The notes below the pieces were generated by a model that saw only the letters and a program-made list of their open reading frames with translations, had not been told where the DNA came from and ran no database searches. 8,077 bases of DNA from an uncultured Eggerthellaceae bacterium (GTDB lineage: Bacteria; Actinomycetota; Coriobacteriia; Coriobacteriales; Eggerthellaceae), in NCBI GenBank assembly GCA_947632575.1, contig CANRPV010000064.1:1-8077 (forward strand), written 5' to 3'. Position 1 is the stretch's first letter, and each line of letters begins with the position of its first letter. Positions 1-5,919 of this stretch are shown piece by piece. The position numbers and the translations under genes are program-made.

Positions 1-352
<352 letters not shown>

Positions 353-436
353 CTGCTAATAATACCTTGTGACAATGGCTTTTCTTGTGAAGCGCGCATG
401 CAACCGTGAAGGTGCTTGCTTATAAAGAGCGCCTCC
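353..436 (+). other. 23S-5S internal transcribed spacer
   Basis: The spacer is about 84 bases and holds no tRNA-like cloverleaf. It contains an imperfect inverted repeat, AAGCGCGCA (390-398) against TGCTTGCTT (413-421), which could form a processing hairpin. Its last bases (429-436) pair with bases downstream of 5S, giving a precursor stem. The spacer boundaries are only as good as the rRNA end calls. Confidence 0.7.
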
Positions 437-568
437 GGTAAGCGGGACCATAGAGAGGGGGATCACCCGATCCCATTCCGAACTCGGTAGTTAAGCCCCT
501 CATCGCCGAAAGTACTGCGGAGTAGTCCGTGGGAGGATAGGGCGTCCCGCCTACCGGGGGCGCTTTTT
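429..568 (+). terminator. Extended 5S end stem with T-run, probable rRNA operon terminator
   Basis: Bases 429-448 pair with 544-563 over 20 positions, with one A-C mismatch and one T-G wobble. The stem thus reaches about eight pairs beyond helix I of 5S. Five T residues follow directly at 564-568. The GC-rich outer pairs plus the T-run look like an intrinsic terminator whose stem also serves 5S maturation. The dual role is an inference from the pairing. Confidence 0.6.
437..555 (+). rRNA. rrf: 5S ribosomal RNA
   Basis: A complete 5S rRNA of about 119 bases, the usual size. The conserved loop C segment CCGAACTCGG lies near 478-487, followed by GTTAAGCCCC and the GCCGAAAGTACTG segment. Helix I is formed by about 437-448 with 544-555, with a single A-C mismatch (441/551). 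The order 23S then 5S is the normal bacterial operon order. The ends are inferred from the helix I pairing and may shift by one or two bases. Confidence 0.95.
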
Positions 569-751
569 CATTATTGTGCTATTTCACTTTTCTTAGACCC
601 TCTTTCAACAGAAGCGCAGTCCCACTAAAATAGTGCGGCAGAGATAAAATATGCGCAAGTATCTGCGCAAACGTCTCTCCTTATGGTCAATAAGGCAACT
701 GGTGAACGAGGTTGAGAAGATCCAAGCTATGCATTTCGTGAGGGGAAGCGA
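569..751. other. Intergenic region between rRNA operon and acyltransferase
   Basis: This 183-base stretch holds no convincing gene or RNA. A TAAAAT hexamer at 645-650 resembles a -10 box, but no good -35 box lies 16-18 bases upstream. Two copies of the palindrome TGCGCA occur at 652-657 and 664-669. The only firm signal is the ribosome binding site GAGGGG at 740-745. The acyltransferase promoter must lie here unless the rRNA terminator leaks, but I cannot place it. Confidence 0.5.
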
Positions 752-2632
752 ATGCCTTCGGTAAGAACGCCGTCCAAGTACATGCCGGCGCTCGATGGGC
801 TTCGTGCTTTCGCTGTCATTACGGTCATAATCTACCACATGAACGCCACGGTTTTACCCAGTGGTCTCCTCGGCGTGACGGTATTTTTCGTTCTTTCCGG
901 TTACCTCATCACCGGGCTTCTGTTCAAAGAGTGGCGTGAGACTCATAAGATCAATCTTCCGCAGTTTTGGCTGCGGCGTGTGAGGCGTTTAATACCGGCC
1001 ATTGTGTTTATGCTCGTGAGCGTTTTGGCACTCACGGCGATCTTCTCTCCTGAGATGCTCACCAAATTGCGCAATGATCTTGTAGCGGCCCTTCTCTTTG
1101 TCACCAATTGGTGGTTTATCTTCCAAGATCAAAGCTATTTTGAGGTGATGGGCGCTCCTTCGCCCGTAACCCATTTCTGGTCGCTCGCCATCGAGGAGCA
1201 GTTCTACATCATCTGGCCTCCGCTGCTCCTTCTGCTTTTCAGCTTTAAGGTGAGGCGCAAGAACCTTCAGCGGGGTATCTTGATCGCCTCGGTGATCTCT
1301 GCCTTGGCGATGGCGCTGCTTTATAACCCGTTAGCGGATCCATCGCGTGTGTACTATGGCACCGATACGCGGGCATTTTCCCTGTTGATCGGCGCATGGC
1401 TGGCATTTGAGTTTCCGCCTGAGCGCATCAGGGGTCAGGGGAGGCGTCCCCTGGACGGGCGAGCGCGTACCTACGTACACTGGGCTGGGATCGCCGCTTT
1501 TATCGGCATTCTGCTTCTGATGGAATTCACGAACGGCTATTCACCCTTCTTGTACCGGGGCGGTATATACCTACTTTCAGTGCTGACGGCGGTGCTCATC
1601 GTAAGTCTTGTGGATGAGACCTCGATCATCTCTAAAATCTTCGCGCTCAAACCCTTCGTGTGGATCGGACAGCGCTCCTACGGGATTTACCTTTGGCATT
1701 ATCCTTTGCTGCTGCTGATGAATCCGCGCAACTTTACCGGCGAGATTCCCTGGTATATCTACCTTGGGGAGATGGCCGTCGTCTTCGCCGTGGCGGCGTT
1801 TTCCTATCACTTTATTGAAAACCCCATCCGTCACGGGGCTATCGGTCGCTTTATTCTCGATGTGCGCTCTGGAAAGACAAGCGTCTCTGCTTTTCTCACG
1901 CAACATAAGATTCAAGTCGCCTGTTCAGTGGTGCTTGTGGGCGTGGCCGTGATTGGAAGTATCGTCGTTCCACCAACTTCCAATAAAGCCGCTGAGTTGT
2001 TCGAGGCGAGAGGCGAGACGACCCCAGCTCCGGATGCGGCGGTTACCACGAACGAAGAGGGCTATCGAGGCCTTTGGGCGACTTTGTACGGCGTGATCCC
2101 TCCCGAAGAGATGTTTGATACGTCGTTGAGTCCCGAGGAAAGGGCGGAAAACACCGACATGCTCATAATCGGTGACTCGGTGGTGGAGGGCATCGGCCTC
2201 TACGGATACTTCGATTCGAGGTTCCCTAACGCCACCATAAACGCCGTGTTGGGACGTCAGCTCTATACCGGAAAAGAACTCTACGCGGCTGAGGTAGAGG
2301 CGGGCTGGAACGGGCCGGTCGTGATCTTTGAACTGGGGAGCAATGGTGTTGCCACGAAAGACCAGGTGGAAGAGATGATCGCCTCGGTTCCGGAGGGCAA
2401 GACGGTCTTCATCTGCAACGTTAGAACCCCTGAGGCGCTGCAAGACATCAACAATCAGCTGTTTCAGGAAGCCATTGAAAGTCACGACAACGTTCATCTG
2501 ATCGATTGGTATGGAGCAAGCGCTGGTCATGATGAGTACTTCGATGGTGATGGCACTCATCTGACTCCGGCGGGATGCGATGCCTACCTGAACCTTATTC
2601 GCGAGCGCGTGGCTGACGTGCTCTACCGGTAA
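752..2632 (+). CDS. Membrane O-acyltransferase (acyltransferase 3 family) with C-terminal SGNH domain, OatA-like
   Basis: A 626-residue protein that probably transfers an acyl (acetyl) group across the membrane onto an extracytoplasmic glycan such as peptidoglycan or a surface polysaccharide. Residues about 14-375 are the acyltransferase 3 domain with around ten membrane segments. The family's R-X10-H motif is present (R18 to H29), and SLAIEEQFYIIW (144-155) is typical. A further membrane segment at about 388-407 leads to a flexible linker and an SGNH esterase-like domain (about 468-626). In that domain GDS carries the nucleophile S476, ELGSNG is block III, and DGTH supplies D600 and H603. 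The catalytic set therefore looks complete. Start ATG 752 is preferred over ATG 782 because GAGGGG (740-745) sits six bases upstream. The gene follows an rRNA operon and appears to be transcribed alone. The family and architecture are clear; the acceptor sugar and the OatA role are inferred. The last six codons lie inside a 16-bp tandem repeat. Confidence 0.93.
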   Translation: MPSVRTPSKYMPALDGLRAFAVITVIIYHMNATVLPSGLLGVTVFFVLSGYLITGLLFKEWRETHKINLPQFWLRRVRRLIPAIVFMLVSVLALTAIFSPEMLTKLRNDLVAALLFVTNWWFIFQDQSYFEVMGAPSPVTHFWSLAIEEQFYIIWPPLLLLLFSFKVRRKNLQRGILIASVISALAMALLYNPLADPSRVYYGTDTRAFSLLIGAWLAFEFPPERIRGQGRRPLDGRARTYVHWAGIAAFIGILLLMEFTNGYSPFLYRGGIYLLSVLTAVLIVSLVDETSIISKIFALKPFVWIGQRSYGIYLWHYPLLLLMNPRNFTGEIPWYIYLGEMAVVFAVAAFSYHFIENPIRHGAIGRFILDVRSGKTSVSAFLTQHKIQVACSVVLVGVAVIGSIVVPPTSNKAAELFEARGETTPAPDAAVTTNEEGYRGLWATLYGVIPPEEMFDTSLSPEERAENTDMLIIGDSVVEGIGLYGYFDSRFPNATINAVLGRQLYTGKELYAAEVEAGWNGPVVIFELGSNGVATKDQVEEMIASVPEGKTVFICNVRTPEALQDINNQLFQEAIESHDNVHLIDWYGASAGHDEYFDGDGTHLTPAGCDAYLNLIRERVADVLYR

Positions 2633-2774
2633 GGCGCCTAATCGACGAAATGTCCTGACGCTGAGGTGCTCTATCGCTGAGACGTCTTATCGCTGAGAAG
2701 TCCTGACGTCGAGGTGCCCTCTTGCCGATGCGCTCTACCGCTACAACTTTCTATCGCTGAAACGTCCTATTGAC
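2615..2774. repeat. Degenerate 16-bp tandem repeat, ten units
   Basis: Ten consecutive 16-base units fit without any gap or insertion. They start at 2615, 2631, 2647, 2663, 2679, 2695, 2711, 2727, 2743 and 2759. The approximate consensus is GAGRYGYYCTATCGCT. Units 4 (2663-2678) and 5 (2679-2694) are closest to consensus; unit 2 and the last units are the most diverged. The first unit matches unit 4 at 13 of 16 positions and contains the final codons and the first base of the stop codon of the acyltransferase gene. There is also a looser 48-base period: in the gene's own frame, 2612-2632 reads ADVLYR-stop and 2660-2680 reads AEVLYR-stop. The most likely origin is old tandem duplication of the gene's 3' end that has since decayed. 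A binding role is possible but unsupported. Confidence 0.75.
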
Positions 2775-2779
2775 GAGCC

Positions 2780-2800
2780 GAAGTTCACTTCAAGTTCTTG
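2780..2800. promoter_or_regulatory. Cluster of overlapping short palindromes, possible operator
   Basis: Three inverted repeats overlap here: GAAGT-TC-ACTTC (2780-2791), ACTT-C-AAGT (2787-2795) and CAAG-TT-CTTG (2791-2800). They sit just after the tandem repeat and about 95-110 bases upstream of the coiled-coil protein gene. The placement would suit a regulator site, but the arms are only four or five bases and could be chance. Confidence 0.25.
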
Positions 2801-2820
2801 CGGGACTTTCTTGTGTCTGT

Positions 2821-2860
2821 TTGATGACCTATACAGGCAATCTTCTATTTAGGGTAAAAT
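2821..2860 (+). promoter_or_regulatory. Candidate promoter region for the coiled-coil wall protein
   Basis: TTGATG at 2821-2826 matches the -35 consensus at four of six positions, and TCTATT (2844-2849) follows after 17 bases. An alternative -10 box, TAAAAT (2855-2860), is a better hexamer but has only the poor TATACA (2830-2835), 19 bases away, as a partner. Either could drive the gene at 2893. The local AT-rich stretch supports a promoter here, but the exact boxes are uncertain. Confidence 0.35.
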
Positions 2861-2892
2861 GTATATCTGCGCTTAATGCGAGAGGTTTCGCT

Positions 2893-4059
2893 ATGTGGCG
2901 ATTGAATGAGAAACTGACATACCGTATCAAAGAGCTTGGCTGCCTTGTTTTAACGGCAGCTCTTCTTGTGGGAGGCATTTGCCTCCCTCCTTTTGGTACC
3001 CAAGCATACGCCGCCACTGAATTCACCGATTTCGAGCCTGATGAAACCCAGAAACTCATAGAGGAAAGCGCAGCGCTCTATGAAGAGGCCACGGCTCATG
3101 TCGAGGATCTCAAGAAACAGATCGAAGAGAACAACGCGCGCATTGATGAGCTAGAAAAAGACATACCTCATCAAAAGGAACGCAGCAATACGGCTTTACG
3201 AGAGCTCTATAAGCTCAATCGGGACGGAGCATCTCTCGTTGATTTGATTCTCTCGTCCGAGAACTTCTCCGATCTCTTGAGCCGTTTTGACTATGTCGAC
3301 TATATCCATGAGCAGCATGTGGCTACGCTCAACTCTCTTTTGGATATGCAGACCGAACTCAAGGAGACGCGCGAAGAGCTCAGTGCCGCCCAAAAAGAGG
3401 CGGTCTCTCAGCAAGAGGTTGCAAAAGCGGCCCTCGAGGAGGCTCAGCAGGCTCGTATACGGGCACAAAAGGCCGCCCAAGCCCGAGCTGCGGCTGAAGC
3501 GGCTGCCGCCGCAAAGAGCAATCCGAATTCGGATGCGACCCCTGCCAGTGCAAACGCTTCTACTCAAAGTCCTGATGGACAGCCACCAGAATCGCAAGAG
3601 GGACAGCAGGCTCCTGACGCTCAGGATCCGGCTTCGGGATCAGGGTCTCAAAACACCGGTTCATCCGTGTCGCCCGATGGTGCGGATTGGAATCAGGAGC
3701 GCTCAACATTTGTTGATCAATGGGCGTCTCGTATCGATGCCTATTTGAGTGGGTCTCCCTTAGCTGGTGAGGGGCGCGTGTTCGCAGAAGCAGCTTGGGA
3801 CTTTGGAGTAGACCCTCGCTGGTCGCCGGCCATCTCTTGGGTGGAAAGCTCAAAAGGCGCGTCTTGCTTCAGACCTTACAATGCGTGGGGCTGGGGCGAC
3901 TGCAGCTGGGGCAGTTGGGATGAGGCTATTCGCGATCATGTAGCCGGCTTAGCGCGAGGTTATGGATACTCCCTCACAAAGGAGGCGGCTCAAAGATATT
4001 GTCCGCCTACCTGGGAGGATTGGTATTACAACGTGAGCGCCGAGATGAACTCCATCTAG
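2893..4059 (+). CDS. Secreted PcsB/CwlO-type coiled-coil protein with lysozyme-like C-terminal domain
   Basis: A 388-residue exported protein, probably a peptidoglycan hydrolase or its regulator. Residues 1-40 form a signal peptide: basic start, hydrophobic core, likely cleavage after AYA. Two long helices follow (about 45-110 and 140-205). Between them lies a segment with the LILSSENFSDLLSRFDYVD pattern, typical of the PcsB/CwlO coiled-coil domain that in other bacteria works with FtsEX. A low-complexity linker rich in Ala, Gln, Pro and Ser covers about 206-265. The end (about 267-388) resembles a lysozyme or transglycosylase fold: VDPRWSPAISWVESSKG places a candidate catalytic Glu at E318, followed by NAWGWG. 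The reading frame extends up to TTG 2770. ATG 2893 is preferred because AGAGG (2881-2885) sits seven bases upstream and only this start puts the signal peptide at the N-terminus. The coiled-coil assignment is fairly firm; enzyme activity is inferred from one motif. Confidence 0.85.
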   Translation: MWRLNEKLTYRIKELGCLVLTAALLVGGICLPPFGTQAYAATEFTDFEPDETQKLIEESAALYEEATAHVEDLKKQIEENNARIDELEKDIPHQKERSNTALRELYKLNRDGASLVDLILSSENFSDLLSRFDYVDYIHEQHVATLNSLLDMQTELKETREELSAAQKEAVSQQEVAKAALEEAQQARIRAQKAAQARAAAEAAAAAKSNPNSDATPASANASTQSPDGQPPESQEGQQAPDAQDPASGSGSQNTGSSVSPDGADWNQERSTFVDQWASRIDAYLSGSPLAGEGRVFAEAAWDFGVDPRWSPAISWVESSKGASCFRPYNAWGWGDCSWGSWDEAIRDHVAGLARGYGYSLTKEAAQRYCPPTWEDWYYNVSAEMNSI

Positions 4060-4063
4060 GCTT

Positions 4064-4095
4064 CAGACAATTTAGGGTCCTGAGGATAATGTCTG
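4064..4095 (+). other. Weak hairpin just before the terminator
   Basis: CAGACA (4064-4069) pairs with TGTCTG (4090-4095), enclosing a smaller TCC/GGA stem. It begins five bases after the stop codon and ends one base before the terminator stem. It may protect the 3' end of the mRNA; the stem is short, so this is tentative. Confidence 0.35.
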
Positions 4096-4096
4096 T

Positions 4097-4140
4097 CATT
4101 CGATGAGCCTTGAGGAGGAATGGCTCATCGAATGTTTTAT
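4097..4140 (+). terminator. Strong intrinsic terminator after the coiled-coil protein gene
   Basis: CATTCGATGAGCC (4097-4109) and GGCTCATCGAATG (4122-4134) form a perfect 13-bp stem with a 12-base loop, followed directly by TTTTAT (4135-4140). It lies 37 bases after the stop codon at 4059 and separates that gene from the downstream cluster. The T-run is short (four T), so some read-through is possible. The loop contains GAGGAGGAA, which looks like a ribosome binding site. Confidence 0.85.
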
Positions 4141-4186
4141 ATGAGGGTTTATAGAGCTTGAAAAGCAGGGGAGGAAACGCCAAGTC

Positions 4187-4783
4187 ATGAGTGGGAAGAC
4201 TCAATCTAAAGAAGAAAGCTCTGAAAACAATAGCGAGAAGGGTCTTGACGAACTCATCGAAACGCTCGCTCAAGGAAGCCGTCGTGAACGCCAGCAAGCG
4301 GCCGCTGAAATCGCCGCCATCGCGAAGGAAGACGCCCAGCAGCTTGCTGGCTCGATAGCGCCTTTGGTCGATGCGCTGAATCGACCCGAGGCTCAGACTC
4401 GCTGGGAAATCTTGGACGCTTTGACCGAGATCGTTGTGGTGGATGCAAGACCTTGCGAAAAAGCGCTGCCCGGAGCTGAGACCGCGCTCTTTGATGAAGA
4501 CAGCGGACCCGTACGGTTGGCGGCCATGCGTTTTCTTTGCCGTTATGGCTCCACCACCGAAAATCGTTCCGAGAAAACTTGGCCGCTTATTGACGAGGCT
4601 ATTCAATGCTACCATGGCGACCTGGAGTTTCAGGATATGCTCGTCGCCGTCGTGGAATTTTCCGGCGGCAAGTTATCCAAGTCGGTCAAAGAAGCGCTGA
4701 AGGAGCGCATGAGCTTTGACGCTGTCAATGGTCGCGGAAGCTTGAAAAAACGAGCGGCTCAGATAATCGAAAACGTATCCTAG
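4187..4783 (+). CDS. Small HEAT-repeat-like protein leading the TCA gene cluster
   Basis: A 198-residue soluble protein with no signal peptide or membrane segment. The first 18 or so residues are polar and probably disordered. From about residue 19 the sequence runs as repeated amphipathic helix pairs (for example LDELIETLAQGSRRERQQAA, then LAGSIAPLVDALNRPEAQTR), the pattern of HEAT/ARM-type repeats, which usually bind other proteins. No catalytic motif is visible. Start ATG 4187 has GGGGAGG at 4168-4174, a rather long 12-base spacing; no better in-frame start was found. The stop codon is 19 bases before the isocitrate dehydrogenase, and no terminator lies between, so co-transcription with it and aconitase is likely. 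No specific function can be assigned; assistance to the neighbouring enzymes is only suggested by position. Confidence 0.8.
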   Translation: MSGKTQSKEESSENNSEKGLDELIETLAQGSRRERQQAAAEIAAIAKEDAQQLAGSIAPLVDALNRPEAQTRWEILDALTEIVVVDARPCEKALPGAETALFDEDSGPVRLAAMRFLCRYGSTTENRSEKTWPLIDEAIQCYHGDLEFQDMLVAVVEFSGGKLSKSVKEALKERMSFDAVNGRGSLKKRAAQIIENVS

Positions 4784-4802
4784 CGAAGAGAAGAGGACAT
4801 TC

Positions 4803-5903
4803 ATGGCACGGCATAGCGTAACCTTAATTCCCGGCGACGGGATTGGCATAGAGACTTCAGCAGCCATGCAGGAGGTGGTTGCTGCGAGTGGCGCCGAAAT
4901 CGATTGGGAGGTCGCAGAGGCGGGCGCCCAGTGCATGGAAACCCAGGGCACTCCTTTACCCGAATCGACGATCGAGGCGGTAAAGCGCAATAAGGTTGCC
5001 ATTAAAGGCCCCATCACCACACCGGTCGGTACGGGATTTCGCAGCGTCAACGTAGCCCTGCGCAAGACCCTCAATCTTTTTGTCTGCCTGCGTCCCGTCC
5101 TGTCGCTTCCGGGTGCCGGCGGACGCTACGAGAACGTGGATCTCGTCATCGTTCGCGAGAACTCAGAGGATCTCTACGCTGGTATCGAGTTCGAGGAGGG
5201 TACGCCTCAGGCCCTCGAGCTCATCGACTTTATCGATAACGCGGGCTTAGGTAGTATCCGTAAGGACTCGGGTATATCCATCAAGCCCATCTCGATAACG
5301 GCTACGCAAAACATCGTTCGTTACGCCTTCGAATACGCACTTAAGCATGGACGCAAGAAGGTTACCGCTGTTCATAAGGCCAATATCATGAAGCATTCGG
5401 ACGGCTTGTTCCTGCGCGAGGCGCGGGAAGTCGCCAAGGAATATGAGGGGCGCATCGAATTCGAGGATCGCATCGTTGACGCTTTCTGTATGAATCTGGT
5501 CATCGATCCCGGTCAATTCGATGTGGTCGTCTTCCCGAACCTCTATGGTGATATCGCAAGCGATCTTGCGGCCGGTCTGGTGGGTGGCCTTGGTATCGCA
5601 CCGGGCGCTAATATCGGCAAAGAGTACGCGGTTTTCGAGGCGGTGCATGGTTCGGCGCCGGATATTGCGGGCAAGAATCTTGCGAATCCGACGGCAGAGA
5701 TCCTTTCCGCCGCGATGATGCTCGATCATCTGGGAGAGCTGGATGCGGCAAGTCGTATTCGTGCGGCGGTTCGCTCGGTCTATGCCGACGGTCAGTGTCT
5801 GACTGCCGATATTCGTCGAGCCACCGGCTCTGATCTGCCGGCAGCGACCTGCAGTGAATTCACTCATGCCTTGGTTGACGCTTTAGAGAACCTCTCGCTT
5901 TAA
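4803..5903 (+). CDS. icd: Isocitrate dehydrogenase, NAD-type (isocitrate/isopropylmalate dehydrogenase family)
   Basis: A 366-residue cytoplasmic enzyme that probably oxidises isocitrate to 2-oxoglutarate and CO2. Family motifs run in order: LIPGDGIG at the N-terminus; TGFRSVNVALRK, with the substrate-contact residues S81, N83 and R87; RENSEDLYAGIE with the catalytic Tyr (Y125); VHKANIMK with the catalytic Lys (K192); and metal-binding Asp residues D226, D250 and D254 (NLYGDIASD). The cofactor site reads HGSAPDIAG, with D287 and I288 where NADP-dependent E. coli enzyme has Lys and Tyr. An acidic residue there is the known mark of NAD use. Length is that of the short, IDH3/IPMDH-like class. 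AAGAGGA (4791-4797) lies five bases before the ATG. Isopropylmalate or homoisocitrate dehydrogenase are the alternatives; the adjacent aconitase and the S-x-N-V-x-L-R motif favour isocitrate. Confidence 0.92.
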   Translation: MARHSVTLIPGDGIGIETSAAMQEVVAASGAEIDWEVAEAGAQCMETQGTPLPESTIEAVKRNKVAIKGPITTPVGTGFRSVNVALRKTLNLFVCLRPVLSLPGAGGRYENVDLVIVRENSEDLYAGIEFEEGTPQALELIDFIDNAGLGSIRKDSGISIKPISITATQNIVRYAFEYALKHGRKKVTAVHKANIMKHSDGLFLREAREVAKEYEGRIEFEDRIVDAFCMNLVIDPGQFDVVVFPNLYGDIASDLAAGLVGGLGIAPGANIGKEYAVFEAVHGSAPDIAGKNLANPTAEILSAAMMLDHLGELDAASRIRAAVRSVYADGQCLTADIRRATGSDLPAATCSEFTHALVDALENLSL

Positions 5904-5919
5904 ACTAGGAGATAGAGTC

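Noticed and set aside
353..436. A tRNA gene in the 23S-5S spacer.
   Set aside because: No cloverleaf, no T-loop GTTCGA-like box and no acceptor stem could be drawn.
645..650. TAAAAT as a promoter -10 box for the acyltransferase gene.
   Set aside because: No acceptable -35 hexamer lies at 16-18 bases upstream, so it was not listed as a promoter.
1925..2560. Open frame of 211 codons on the minus strand.
   Set aside because: It lies wholly inside the acyltransferase gene, opposite its SGNH domain, and its translation shows no recognisable domain. It is a shadow of the coding frame.
2615..2774. Reading the 16-bp array as a CRISPR array.
   Set aside because: The units abut with no spacers and differ from one another, and no cas genes are present.
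2770..2892. Upstream extension of the coiled-coil protein to TTG 2770 (41 more residues).
   Set aside because: The extension would put the signal peptide in the interior, overlaps the last repeat unit and the candidate promoter, and has no clear ribosome binding site. ATG 2893 has AGAGG seven bases upstream.
4120..4161. Short frame of 13 codons plus stop starting in the terminator loop, next to GAGGAGG.
   Set aside because: Only one base separates the ribosome-binding-like sequence from the ATG, half of the frame is terminator stem and T-run, and the peptide has no recognisable character.
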